Below, in pieces: positions 20,826 to 29,657 of a stretch of 64,000 nt of DNA. The notes beneath the pieces are model-generated. The model had not been told where the DNA came from. It did no database searches and saw nothing but the letters and a program-made list of their open reading frames with translations. The stretch spans positions 106,600-170,599 of the forward strand of contig NZ_JALKCV010000012.1 of the NCBI RefSeq assembly GCF_023634065.1, read 5' to 3'. The stretch comes from Microbulbifer litoralis (GTDB taxonomy: Bacteria > Pseudomonadota > Gammaproteobacteria > Pseudomonadales > Cellvibrionaceae). Every line of letters begins with the position of its first letter. Position 1 is the stretch's first letter. Position numbers and translations under genes: made by a program.

Positions 20826-22769
20826 TCATTCGTTGCTGGCCAGCTTCGCGGCCGGAAATTTCATGACGAAGCCGCCGTGGCCGCGCATGTCCACCGCAAC
20901 GGCACTGCCGGTTTCCACTTCGCTGCGGGCGAAGGTGCGCGGCGTGTCGCCATCGGTTATCTGCTCACCCACGCGCGGGTCGATAAAGGACAGGTCCAGC
21001 TGCAGTTCCCTGCGCTCTTTGCCACCATTGATGCCGGCGACAAACCAGGTGTCGCCACTGCGGCGCGCGATAACGGCGAACTCGCCCGGGAAGCCATCCA
21101 GCAGGTGGCTCTCGTCCCAGACCACAGGAATGTCGGACAGATACTCGCGCACATACCCCGGCACCTGCGCCATGCCCTCGTCGGTTTCGGCAATGTGCTG
21201 GAGGCCGGACTGGAACAGCACCGGCAGCGCCAGCTCAAAGCCGTTGCTGGTGCGGCGTTCGATATTCGGGATTTCGGAAAACACCGTGGGGGTAAAATCC
21301 ATCGGGTCGAAGACATTGCGGGTAAACGGCAACATCGCCATATGCGAGGCGGCCAGGTCTGCCGATTCCTGCGTGAAGGTGATCATCTCGAACCCGTGTA
21401 CGGCTTCCGCGGTCATCAGGTTGGGATAGGTGCGCTGCAGCCCACGCGGCAACGTGGCACCGTGGAAATTGACCAGAAGGTGATAATCGGCAGCATCCGC
21501 GAGAATATCGCGATAATAGGCGATCATCGATTGGCCATCGCCGGCGAAGAAGTCCACCTTGATCCCGGCAATGCCCATCTCCTGAAGGCGCGCGAATTCG
21601 GCGCGGCGCTGCTTGCGGCTCAGCAGCGCGCCCTTGGGCGTGTATTCGGTTTGGTTCCAGGCACCGGAGGAGTTGTACCACAGTAGCAGGCGCACATTCT
21701 TTTGTGCCGCATAGTCTGCCAGCTCGGCAACTCGGTCGTAGCCGATGTTCTGGTCCCAGTTCACATCCACCAGGATGTAGGGCCAGCCCATCTCGGCGGC
21801 GTAGTCGATAAAGCGTTTCTGGGTATCGTAGTTGACCGAGGAATCTTTCAGCAGCGCCCAGCTCCAGCTGGCGAATCCCGGCTTCACCCAGGGCATCGGC
21901 GCAATGGCGGGTTCCGCCAGGTCGGTGCCCAGGGTGGATTGGACAACCGTGGCCAGGTCGCCGATGGCGATGATGCGCCAGGGGGATTCCAGCGGCAGCT
22001 CGGCTTCGGCCATCAGGGCCCCGTCGGTGAATTTCTCCGGCGCCATCGGATAGCCGATGCGGTACTCGCCTTCCGGCGACTCCGCCTGCAGGCGGGAGGC
22101 GTGGTAGCGGCCGTCCATATCCGCCTCGCTGACCAGGGCCCAGCCACCGCCGGTGTGGAAGAGCGCGGGGAACACCCAGCCGGCCGGGGACGGCGAGGCC
22201 TCGCCCACCGGGACATCCATCCGGTAATGCTCTTCATAGGACGGGTTGGTGTTGGCGAAGCCGGTCTGCGCCTCGGCCACCGGCTGCAGCCAGGCGCGAC
22301 TCTGCGGGGCAAAGGCAAAGCTGGTGGTTTCCTCGACAACCGTCTGCACCTGTCCCGCTTCACCCGGCACCCGGTAACGGAAGGCCACACCGTCGGCGCT
22401 GACCCGCAGCACGATTTCCAGCATCTGCCCATCCGCATTCTCCACCTGGAAAACCCGCTGGTTGCTGCGGTAGGCAATCTCGCGCTGCTTGCCCTGGCGC
22501 AGCACATAGTCTTCGGCAATCTGGGTGGCGGTACTGGCAGTCAGTTTGCGCAGGCCGGAACTCAGGTCCCGGTCCTCCAGTTGCAGACCCATGCTGGACT
22601 CTTCCAGCACCACCGTCCTGTCGCGGCTCACCCGGTAGTAGAGCTCGCCGTCCGACAGCCCCAGGGTCACCACAATGCGCCCGTCGGCGCTGCGTAGTTT
22701 GTAGCTCTGCCCGGCACCACAGGCGGTGAGGCAGAGCGACAGTATTGCCAGCAACAGAATCCGTTTCAT
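20826..22769 (-). CDS. Lipoprotein GH97 glycosidase (alpha-galactosidase or beta-L-arabinopyranosidase type)
   Basis: A 647-residue lipoprotein (lipobox LTAC) with the GH97 layout: N-terminal beta-supersandwich (about 25-270), TIM barrel (about 280-560) and C-terminal beta domain. GIKVDFFAGDGQ provides Asp406, at the position of the nucleophile in retaining GH97 enzymes; Glu455 in TAEAVHGFE is a candidate acid/base. This points to the retaining branch, not the SusB-like inverting alpha-glucosidases. Retaining members act on alpha-galactosides, and a Bacteroides member on beta-L-arabinopyranosides, which have the same ring geometry. Inside an arabinan operon the second activity is attractive (inference). 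ATG 22769 is preferred to an in-frame TTG at 22778; the ribosome-binding site is weak either way. Confidence 0.87.
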   Translation of the reverse strand: MKRILLLAILSLCLTACGAGQSYKLRSADGRIVVTLGLSDGELYYRVSRDRTVVLEESSMGLQLEDRDLSSGLRKLTASTATQIAEDYVLRQGKQREIAYRSNQRVFQVENADGQMLEIVLRVSADGVAFRYRVPGEAGQVQTVVEETTSFAFAPQSRAWLQPVAEAQTGFANTNPSYEEHYRMDVPVGEASPSPAGWVFPALFHTGGGWALVSEADMDGRYHASRLQAESPEGEYRIGYPMAPEKFTDGALMAEAELPLESPWRIIAIGDLATVVQSTLGTDLAEPAIAPMPWVKPGFASWSWALLKDSSVNYDTQKRFIDYAAEMGWPYILVDVNWDQNIGYDRVAELADYAAQKNVRLLLWYNSSGAWNQTEYTPKGALLSRKQRRAEFARLQEMGIAGIKVDFFAGDGQSMIAYYRDILADAADYHLLVNFHGATLPRGLQRTYPNLMTAEAVHGFEMITFTQESADLAASHMAMLPFTRNVFDPMDFTPTVFSEIPNIERRTSNGFELALPVLFQSGLQHIAETDEGMAQVPGYVREYLSDIPVVWDESHLLDGFPGEFAVIARRSGDTWFVAGINGGKERRELQLDLSFIDPRVGEQITDGDTPRTFARSEVETGSAVAVDMRGHGGFVMKFPAAKLASNE

Positions 22770-22803
22770 AAATTGCAACCATTCAATCGAGTGTACATTT
22801 CAC

Positions 22804-22837
22804 GCGCCGCCACCCGCTTTGTCGCAGGTGGTGGCGC
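22804..22837 (-). terminator. Intercistronic hairpin between GH43 and GH97 genes
   Basis: GCGCCGCCACC (22804-22814) pairs with GGTGGTGGCGC (22827-22837), one wobble, and is framed by CATTTCAC/GTGAAATG. With no T-run, it is more likely an mRNA processing or partial-termination element inside the operon than a full stop. Confidence 0.45.
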
Positions 22838-22869
22838 GACGGGCGCTCACCCCGTGAAATGAACACGTT

Positions 22870-23823
22870 CTATTCCACAGGGTCCACACCTTCCGACGTC
22901 ATGATCACCCGCTGGAGGGTGCCGTCCGGGTTGTAGTTCAGGTCATCGATGGCAACAGAGCGACGGAAGCTGCCACCTTTCGGTGTGGCGCCGTTATGGT
23001 ATATGAAGTAGGAGTTGCCTTTGTAGTCGATGATCGACTGGTGGTTGGTATTCGAGTTGCCCGCCAGTTCGTTGAGAATGCCCTTGTACTCCCAGGGCCC
23101 CTCGATGGACTTGCTCATGGCGTAGGCGGTTTTCTCCGGGAAGCCCATGGCGTAACTCAGGTAGTAGTATTCGCCGTGCTTGTGTACGTACAGGGCCTCG
23201 GTGAAATCCGGCAGGTCCAGGTCATGGATGGGGCCATCCAGCTCCACCATGTTGTCTTTCAGGCGGGCCCAGCGGGGCTTGGTGTTGCCCCAGAACAGGT
23301 AGGCCTCGCCGTCGTCATCGACAAATACCGCCGGATCCAGGTCGTCCCAGTCGATATCGGTATCGGTGGTCATGTCGTTGCTGACCAGCGCCTCGCCCAG
23401 GGCATCCCTGAACGGGCCGGTGGGGCTGTCGGAAACCGCCACACCGATGGCGAAGCCCGGTTTGCTCTCATCGTGGCGCACGGTGGTGTAAAAGTAGAAC
23501 TTACCACCCTTCTCCACCACGTGGCCGGCCCAGGCATCCCCCTTGGCCCACTCGAAATCATCCACCGCCAGCGGCGAACCGTGGTTTTTCCAGTTCACCA
23601 TATCGGTGGAGGAAAACACCAGCCACTTGGTCATCTTGTAGAAGTCTTTGTTGTCCTTGGCCTCGTCATGGCCGGTGTACAGGTAGACGGTATCGTCGTA
23701 TACCATCGCGGCCGGGTCGGCGGTCAGTACATCGGTGATGATCGGGTTGTCGGCCTGTGCGGCAAATGGCAGGAGCGCGGACAGGGCCAGGCCGGCGAGG
23801 CCGTATTTCTTCGTGTTGCTCAT
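22870..23823 (-). CDS. Secreted GH43 alpha-L-arabinofuranosidase / arabinoxylan arabinofuranohydrolase-like
   Basis: A 317-residue single-domain GH43 with a cleavable signal peptide (ending AAQA at about residue 24). Motifs: TADPAAMVYDDTVYLYTGHDE with the base Asp, DLDPAVFVDDDGEAYLFWGN with the modulating Asp, and DFTEALYVHKHGEYYYLSY with the acid Glu. TGHDE and SSTDMVNWKNHGSPL occur in GH43 members that remove arabinose from arabinoxylan or arabino-oligosaccharides; the subfamily is not certain. The ATG at 23823 is chosen over 23877 because the signal peptide begins there. It starts 54 bases after the preceding GH43 stop, so the two are co-transcribed. Confidence 0.88.
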   Translation of the reverse strand: MSNTKKYGLAGLALSALLPFAAQADNPIITDVLTADPAAMVYDDTVYLYTGHDEAKDNKDFYKMTKWLVFSSTDMVNWKNHGSPLAVDDFEWAKGDAWAGHVVEKGGKFYFYTTVRHDESKPGFAIGVAVSDSPTGPFRDALGEALVSNDMTTDTDIDWDDLDPAVFVDDDGEAYLFWGNTKPRWARLKDNMVELDGPIHDLDLPDFTEALYVHKHGEYYYLSYAMGFPEKTAYAMSKSIEGPWEYKGILNELAGNSNTNHQSIIDYKGNSYFIYHNGATPKGGSFRRSVAIDDLNYNPDGTLQRVIMTSEGVDPVE

Positions 23824-23877
23824 CGTTGTCAGACTCTTTTCAATCACTGAATTTTTCCGGTTGCGAATTCGCCACAA

Positions 23878-24915
23878 TCAGTCATCCTGCTGCTGGCGGA
23901 AATCGGGCATACCGCGCTCGTCCCAGTAGAGTTCACGCACCCGCGTGTGGCGGTTGGGGTCGCTCAGGGGACTGCCCTTGAGTTCGCGATAATTGCGCGC
24001 GTGGTAAACCACCAGGTCGGTCTCGCCGTCTTCGGCAACGGTAAAGCTGTTGTGCCCCGGCCCGAAACGCTGCAGGGCGGCATTGGTGGAGAACACGGGC
24101 TGCGGTGACTTGTGCCAGGATTGCGTGTCCATCAGTTCCGCGTCCACATCCGCCCACAACAGCCCCATGGCATAGTTGTGGTCGGTGGCACTGGCGGAGT
24201 AGCTGATGAAGACACGGCCGTTTCTTTTCAGGACTGCCGGCCCCTCGTTGACCTTGTGGCCGATGGTTTCCCAATCGAGTGTGGGTTCCGACAGGGTGAT
24301 CACCGGCAGCCTGATTTCGGTGGGGGAAGCCATCTCCGCCATCAGCAGCGCAGAGCCGCGCGAGCCCTCGGCATCGTACTGTGCCCAGACGAGATAGCGC
24401 TTGTCCCGGTGGGTAAAACTGGTGGCATCGAGGGAGAAGCTGTCCACGGGGGTGGCGATGCGGCCCATCTCCTGCCACTGCCCCTGCTGTGGATTGGCGG
24501 TGTCGTTTCGCAGCGCGTACATGCGGATTTTCCACGGATCCCCTGCCTCGCCGGCGGCGAAGTATATGTACCAGGCGCCGTCGATGCGGTGCAGTTCCGG
24601 CGCCCAGATATGGGCACTCATGGGGCCACTCATGTGTTTGCGCCAGACGACCTCCGCCTCTGCCCCGGCGAGGCCGGCAATGGTGGTGGCCCGGCGCAGC
24701 TCTATGCGATCGTATTCCGGTGCGGTGGCGATAAAATAGTAATAGCCATCGGTGTGGCGGAAGACCCAGGGGTCGGCCCGCTGCGCTATCAGGTAGGAAG
24801 GGTCGCTCCCGGATTTGCCCCCGGCCATTACCGCGGTCGAAATCAGGAAGGCACAGCTGCACGCCAGCGCGACGGATACAGCCCTTGCAGTCAATCCAAA
24901 CATTGTCATCGCCAT
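23878..24915 (-). CDS. GH43 exo-1,5-alpha-L-arabinofuranosidase (subfamily 26-like)
   Basis: First gene of the leftward operon, 345 residues, with a signal peptide (about 1-31). RADPWVFRHTDGYYYFIATAPEYDRIEL and HIWAPELHRIDGAWYIYFAAGE match the GH43 branch that trims arabinose one unit at a time from alpha-1,5-arabino-oligosaccharides. Asp48 in ADPWV would be the base, DATSF holds the modulating Asp, and KVNEGPAVL the acid Glu. ATGs at 24915, 24909 and 24903 are all in frame; the first is kept, with only weak Shine-Dalgarno support. The divergent promoter region at 24961-25026 controls it. Confidence 0.88.
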   Translation of the reverse strand: MAMTMFGLTARAVSVALACSCAFLISTAVMAGGKSGSDPSYLIAQRADPWVFRHTDGYYYFIATAPEYDRIELRRATTIAGLAGAEAEVVWRKHMSGPMSAHIWAPELHRIDGAWYIYFAAGEAGDPWKIRMYALRNDTANPQQGQWQEMGRIATPVDSFSLDATSFTHRDKRYLVWAQYDAEGSRGSALLMAEMASPTEIRLPVITLSEPTLDWETIGHKVNEGPAVLKRNGRVFISYSASATDHNYAMGLLWADVDAELMDTQSWHKSPQPVFSTNAALQRFGPGHNSFTVAEDGETDLVVYHARNYRELKGSPLSDPNRHTRVRELYWDERGMPDFRQQQDD

Positions 24916-24960
24916 CGTTATTCTTGTGATTGTGTCGCCGTCTCAGCGGCGCTCTATCGT

Positions 24961-25026
24961 GCAACCGGAATTTCCTCCGGTTGCTGTATTTTTAACGATA
25001 TTATTATAATACCAATAGCGTCACAA
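24961..25026. promoter_or_regulatory. Divergent promoter region with arabinan-associated operator and leader hairpin
   Basis: TATAAT (25005-25010) with TTGCTG 18 bases upstream (24981-24986) reads rightward. On the minus strand TTGTGA (25021-25026), 17 bases, TAATAT (24998-25003) reads leftward. The 17-mer ATATTATTATAATACCA (24998-25014) covers both -10 elements and recurs at 1844-1860, so a single regulator could close both promoters. A perfect 9-bp hairpin, GCAACCGGA/TCCGGTTGC (24961-24984), lies in the leftward leader. Confidence 0.55.
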
Positions 25027-25105
25027 CCCCGTCATATGGGCGACTGTGGCCGCGATAATGAGAGCCGTTTTCCCGGCAGCTATATATAAGAAGAGAGAAG
25101 TTTCT

Positions 25106-26164
25106 ATGTTTCGCTATGCGCCCTCCCCCGTTCGCGCCGGCGCCGCTGCGCTGGCCAGCCTGATCCTGAGCGCCTGCAGCCACGCCGAGCCCCAGCCTCC
25201 CCGCCAGGTCAGCATCCACGACCCGGTGATGGCCCAGGAGGGCGACAGCTACTACCTGTTCAGCACCGGCCCGGGGATCACCATCTACCGCTCCGACAAC
25301 CTGGTGGACTGGGAGAAATCCGGCCGCGCCTTCGCCGGCGAGCCGGATTGGGCGCGCGAGGTGGTACCGGGGTTCGCCGGCCACCTGTGGGCACCGGACA
25401 TCATCTCGCGCCACGGCCGCTTCTACCTCTACTACTCCGTCTCCGCCTTCGGCAAGAACACCTCCGCCATGGGTGTGACCGTCAATGAGACCCTGGACCC
25501 GGACGCCCCCAACTACCAGTGGAAAGACCAGGGAGTCGTCATCCAGTCTGTCCCCCACCGGGACAACTGGAATGCAATCGACCCGAATATCGTGCTGGAC
25601 GACGACGGCACCGCCTGGATGAGTTTCGGTTCCTTCTGGGGCGGCCTGAAACTGGTGAAGCTGGACGATACCTGGACAGCGCCGGCCGAACCGCAGGAGT
25701 GGCACACCCTGGCCCGCGGCGAGCGCCCGCCCTTCACGCCCGCCGACCAGGCCGGGCCGGAGGAGATCGAAGCGCCGTTCATTTTCAGGAAACACGGTTA
25801 CTACTACCTCTTTGTGTCCCGCGGCCTCTGCTGCCGGGGCGACGACAGCACCTACCGCCTGACCGTGGGCCGCGCCCGGGAGGTCACCGGACCCTACCTG
25901 GACAAAGACGGCAGGGATATGGCGGACGGCGGCGGCACCCCCCTGATCTCCGGCAACGAACGCTGGCCCGGCCTGGGGCACAACAGCGCCTACACCTTCG
26001 ACGGCGAGGACTACCTGGTGCTGCACGCCTATGAATCCGCCGACAACGGCCTGCAGAAACTGAAGATCCTGGACCTGAAATGGGATGACGGACTCTGGCC
26101 GGTCGTGGATCCGGCACAGCTGGACAGTTACCGCAGCCGGCTGGTGGAACAACTCCCGGAATAA
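25106..26164 (+). CDS. Lipoprotein GH43 endo-1,5-alpha-L-arabinanase (subfamily 5-like)
   Basis: A 352-residue lipoprotein (lipobox LSAC). The propeller begins SIHDPVMAQEGDSYYLFSTG (base Asp), continues with LWAPDIISRHGRFYLYYSVSAFGKNTSAMG, NAIDPNIVLDDDGTAWMSFGSFWGG (modulating Asp) and EEIEAPFIFRKHGYYYLFVS (acid Glu). This set is characteristic of endo-arabinanases. Its length equals a catalytic domain alone, unlike the large arabinanase at 2023. The ATG at 25106 has AGAGAAG upstream and begins the signal peptide; the earlier ATG at 25046 lies inside the promoter region. It is followed by the GH127/GH146 gene after 89 bases, forming the rightward arm of the locus. Confidence 0.9.
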   Translation: MFRYAPSPVRAGAAALASLILSACSHAEPQPPRQVSIHDPVMAQEGDSYYLFSTGPGITIYRSDNLVDWEKSGRAFAGEPDWAREVVPGFAGHLWAPDIISRHGRFYLYYSVSAFGKNTSAMGVTVNETLDPDAPNYQWKDQGVVIQSVPHRDNWNAIDPNIVLDDDGTAWMSFGSFWGGLKLVKLDDTWTAPAEPQEWHTLARGERPPFTPADQAGPEEIEAPFIFRKHGYYYLFVSRGLCCRGDDSTYRLTVGRAREVTGPYLDKDGRDMADGGGTPLISGNERWPGLGHNSAYTFDGEDYLVLHAYESADNGLQKLKILDLKWDDGLWPVVDPAQLDSYRSRLVEQLPE

Positions 26165-26253
26165 ACCCTGTCCCTGCAGGAGCCTGCCCGCAGGGATATC
26201 CGACAACGATGGGCAGGTCGCCCGCCCCGCCCGTCCCACGGAGCACTGCAACA

Positions 26254-28638
26254 ATGAAAAAACTGATCCCCGCTCTGACACTCAGCCTGCTTGCGGTCGC
26301 CGGCTGCAGTGAGCCCCGGCCACCGTCGGCCACCGGCGCGCCGGTGGAGAAATTCCCGCTCGGCGATATCCGCCTGCTGGACAGCCCGTTCAAGCACGCC
26401 CAGGACAAAAACATCGACTACATCCTGGCCATGGACCCGGACCGGCTGCTGGCACCCTACTTGCGCGAAGCCGGCCTGGAACCCAGGGCGGACAGCTACG
26501 GCAACTGGGAAAACACCGGCCTCGACGGCCATATCGGCGGCCACTACCTGACCGCCCTCAGCCTCGCCTACGCCGCCACCGGCAATGAGGAAGCCAGGGT
26601 GCGGCTCGATTACATGCTGGATGAATTACAGCGTGCACAGCGGAAAAATGGCGACGGTTACCTGGGCGGTATTCCCGGCGGCGCCGCCATGTGGCGGCAG
26701 ATCGCGAACGGCGAGATAGACGCGGGCCTGTTTTCGCTCAACGACAAGTGGGTGCCGCTCTACAATATCCACAAGACCTACGCCGGCCTGCGCGATGCCT
26801 GGCTGCACGCCGGCAGCGAACAGGCGCGGGATATGCTGGTCGAGCTGGCGGACTGGGGCGTGCGGCTGATCGCCAACCTGTCCGACGAACAGTTACAGGA
26901 CATGCTGCGCAGTGAGCACGGCGGGCTGAATGAAGTCTACGCAGACGTAGCCGAAATTACCGGCGACGACCAATACCTGGCAGTGGCCCGCCGGTTGTCC
27001 CACCGGGAAATCCTGCAGCCGCTGGAGGCGCACCGCGATGCCCTCACCGGCCTGCACGCCAATACCCAGATCCCGAAAGTCATCGGTTACAAGCGCGTGG
27101 GCGACCTGGCCCATGACGCCCGGTGGCAGGACGCCGCCGAATACTTCTGGCAAGAGGTGGTGAACAAGCGCACCGTCGCCATCGGCGGCAACAGCGTGCG
27201 CGAGCACTTCCACGCGCTGGACGACTTCTCTTCGATGGTGGAAGACGTGGAGGGGCCGGAGACCTGCAACACCTACAACATGCTCAAGCTGACGGAAATG
27301 CTCTATCACAGCAGTCCGGAGCCGCGTTATGTACGCTACTACGAACGAGCCCTGTACAACCATATCCTCTCTTCCCAGAACCCGGATACCGGCGGGCTGG
27401 TGTACTTCACCCCCATGCGCCCACAGCACTACCGCGTCTATTCACAGCCGGAAAAAGCCATGTGGTGCTGTGTGGGCTCAGGTATCGAGAACCACAGCAA
27501 ATACGGCGAGATGATCTACGCCCACCGCGGCAACGAGCTGTTCGTCAACCTGTTTATCCCGTCGAAACTGCAGTGGCGCGAGCGCGGGCTCACAGTCACC
27601 CAGCGCAACCGCTTCCCGGATGCGGAAAACACCACACTGGAAATCGAAGGTGACGCCACGGCGACGCTGCACCTGCGCTATCCGGCCTGGGTATCGGAGG
27701 GCGACCTCAAGGTGCGCATCAATGGCAATACATTCCAACACAACGCCAAACCGGGCAGCTATGTTTCCATCGAGCGCCACTGGCAGGAAGGCGACCGCAT
27801 TGAGATAGCCCTGCCAATGCACGCCGAGCTGGAACAGATGCCGGACCGGTCCGACTACTTCGCCCTGCTCTACGGCCCGGTGGTGCTGGCGGCCAAAACC
27901 GATCCGCTCGCAGACGAGCAGCTGGATTTCTTTGCCGACGACAGCCGCATGGGCCATATCGCCAGCGGCCCCATGTGTTCGCTGGAATCCGCACCGCTGT
28001 TTGTCAGTGAAGACCAGGGTTTCATTCACAACCTGGAACGGCTGCCCGGCAACCAGCTGCGCTTCGCCGCACCAGAAGCCCTGCGCAGCGAGGGCCAACA
28101 GGCGCTGGAACTGATTCCGTTTTTCCGCCTGCACGAATCCCGCTATATGCTCTACTGGCCGGTCACCACCCCGGAAAAACTGGCCGGGCGCCGCCGCGCC
28201 GAGGCGGAAGCCGATCGCACGCGCCTGGCCCTGGCGAAAGTGACCATCGACAGCATCGCCCCCGGCGAACAGCAACCGGAATCCGATCACTTCTTTGCCG
28301 GCGGCAATACCGAGGCAGGCATCCACAAGGGCCGCCACTGGCGCCACGCCAGCGACTGGTTCAGCTACCAGCTCAGGGACCCACAGCGGGAAGCACAGAC
28401 ATTGCGCATCACCTACTACGGGCTGGATAGCGGGCGCGAGTTCGACATCCTGCTGAACGGCGAGAAACTGGCGGATGTGGCACTCGACGGCGGCCGGGGC
28501 GATGCGTTTTATACCGTGGACTACACCCTGCCGGCAGCCCTGCGGCAGCGCGAGGACACCGCGCTGGAACTGCGTTTTGAAGCGGAGCCCGGCTCCGTGG
28601 CCGGCGGCATCTACGGTATCCGGTTGCTGCGGAAATAG
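26254..28638 (+). CDS. Lipoprotein GH127/GH146 beta-L-arabinofuranosidase
   Basis: A 794-residue lipoprotein (lipobox VAGC) predicted to release beta-linked L-arabinofuranose, as found at branch ends of pectic arabinan or on plant glycoproteins. The (alpha/alpha)6 barrel (about 30-450) has the cysteine-glycosidase centre: Glu336 and Cys338 in EGPETCNTYN, Cys405-Cys406 in WCCVGSG; one is the nucleophile and the others bind zinc. The extra C-terminal domains (about 460-790) and overall length are closer to GH146 than to the shorter GH127. GGAG lies 12 bases before the ATG. Paired with the endo-arabinanase, it completes arabinan side-chain removal. Confidence 0.9.
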   Translation: MKKLIPALTLSLLAVAGCSEPRPPSATGAPVEKFPLGDIRLLDSPFKHAQDKNIDYILAMDPDRLLAPYLREAGLEPRADSYGNWENTGLDGHIGGHYLTALSLAYAATGNEEARVRLDYMLDELQRAQRKNGDGYLGGIPGGAAMWRQIANGEIDAGLFSLNDKWVPLYNIHKTYAGLRDAWLHAGSEQARDMLVELADWGVRLIANLSDEQLQDMLRSEHGGLNEVYADVAEITGDDQYLAVARRLSHREILQPLEAHRDALTGLHANTQIPKVIGYKRVGDLAHDARWQDAAEYFWQEVVNKRTVAIGGNSVREHFHALDDFSSMVEDVEGPETCNTYNMLKLTEMLYHSSPEPRYVRYYERALYNHILSSQNPDTGGLVYFTPMRPQHYRVYSQPEKAMWCCVGSGIENHSKYGEMIYAHRGNELFVNLFIPSKLQWRERGLTVTQRNRFPDAENTTLEIEGDATATLHLRYPAWVSEGDLKVRINGNTFQHNAKPGSYVSIERHWQEGDRIEIALPMHAELEQMPDRSDYFALLYGPVVLAAKTDPLADEQLDFFADDSRMGHIASGPMCSLESAPLFVSEDQGFIHNLERLPGNQLRFAAPEALRSEGQQALELIPFFRLHESRYMLYWPVTTPEKLAGRRRAEAEADRTRLALAKVTIDSIAPGEQQPESDHFFAGGNTEAGIHKGRHWRHASDWFSYQLRDPQREAQTLRITYYGLDSGREFDILLNGEKLADVALDGGRGDAFYTVDYTLPAALRQREDTALELRFEAEPGSVAGGIYGIRLLRK

Positions 28639-28652
28639 TACCGCCCCGAAAT

Positions 28653-28702
28653 CCCCCGGTAACGGCTCCACCTGTCCGGTGAGCCGTGATTCAATCCGGG
28701 GG
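28653..28702 (+). terminator. Hairpin terminator after the GH127/GH146 gene
   Basis: CCCCCGG (28653-28659) pairs with CCGGGGG (28696-28702), and an inner GGCTCCACC/GGTGAGCC stem sits between them. The T content after it is poor, so efficiency is uncertain. Confidence 0.5.
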
Positions 28703-28824
28703 AGCCTTCGGCGTGTCGGGGCACCGGGCGTTACTGGAATGACACTGCTGGAATTCTACTGAAGGGCCCCGGCCAAAGATAACGCCGAAGCCTCAAGCCG
28801 CTGCACTCTGCGAGCAGCACACTA

Positions 28825-28982
28825 GTGGTCCATGCGGAAAGTTGTGTAACTGTTCGCGTCGCCAAAGCGCCCAGCTCTGCGTTGAGGAAGCTTGAAATAG
28901 AACCACTATTCCTGCGCTTTCTCGCCTTGATCTGAACACTTTGGCTGTGCTCCTTAGTCACCAAACTTTCCGCATGGACCAC
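28825..28982. mobile_element. 158-bp MITE, copy 2 (TA/CTAG target)
   Basis: Same length as the copy at 8663-8820, with three base differences and perfect 19-bp terminal inverted repeats (GTGGTCCATGCGGAAAGTT). It is flanked by TA inside CTAG (28823-28824 and 28983-28984). It sits between the arabinan operon terminator and the AT-rich orphan gene. The near-identity of the copies implies recent movement by a transposase supplied in trans. Confidence 0.85.
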
Positions 28983-29006
28983 TAGCTCACATAGGGTAAC
29001 CGGGTA

Positions 29007-29657
29007 TCACAAGCGTGCCTTCATCAATCCCATGGCGGCCATAAAATTAAAAGCCCACTCTCTCCACCCGGGGTAAGACTGAAATCTTGGAATATCCAAG
29101 AAAAAACCCGCCCTATCCATTACTTCGGCCGACTCAAGCACTTTACGAGCCCAGTTCCCACAATTAACGCCATGAGAAGCGCCCCAGCTATCCGGAGTCC
29201 CGGAGGAAGGTTGCCCAAAAAACTGATATCTATAAGGACTGTTTTGGTAGGCATCGTATCCGGGGTTTTGCGTAGAAGCACTGGCATCAAAACCGATCAG
29301 CGCAAGTGCTTCATTCAAAACTTCGACAGGTCTTCTCCATGACTTCGAGTTAAACGGACGACCAACCTTATCCACAATATTCGAAGTTCCCGAATCGTTT
29401 CCCAAAATACGAACTTTTGTCTTCAATGGGTGATTCCCGGCGCTGCCTTTTATCAGATTCTTCTGCGGAGCCCTGCCCTCATAAGCTGAATGAGGAAGTG
29501 GCACAAGATCTGCTACAACGTTCTGATAAATACCGTCAACCATATATTCGACAGCAATCAAAGAGTGCCCGGCCTGGCCAGTGCTGGTTACTATCACTGA
29601 AATTGCCCCGAATGAATCATCAATCGAGATTGAGTGATCAAGAGTACTCGTAGTCAT
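29007..29657 (-). CDS. Orphan protein, possible permuted papain-like (NlpC/P60 or LRAT-like) enzyme
   Basis: A 216-residue protein with no signal peptide and a good ribosome-binding site (AGGAAG). It is not recognised with certainty. It shows the order expected of circularly permuted papain-fold enzymes: an early His in AGHSLIAVEY (His31), a central SKSWRRPVEVLNEALALI helix, then PYRYQFFG and a late Cys at a helix start, GVNCGNWARKVLESAEV (Cys166). Such proteins are amidases, acyltransferases or secreted effectors. The gene is visibly more AT-rich than its neighbours and lies next to a MITE, consistent with transfer. The upstream 400 bases hold no partner gene, so an immunity or secretion role cannot be supported here. 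Confidence 0.6.
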   Translation of the reverse strand: MTTSTLDHSISIDDSFGAISVIVTSTGQAGHSLIAVEYMVDGIYQNVVADLVPLPHSAYEGRAPQKNLIKGSAGNHPLKTKVRILGNDSGTSNIVDKVGRPFNSKSWRRPVEVLNEALALIGFDASASTQNPGYDAYQNSPYRYQFFGQPSSGTPDSWGASHGVNCGNWARKVLESAEVMDRAGFFLDIPRFQSYPGWREWAFNFMAAMGLMKARL

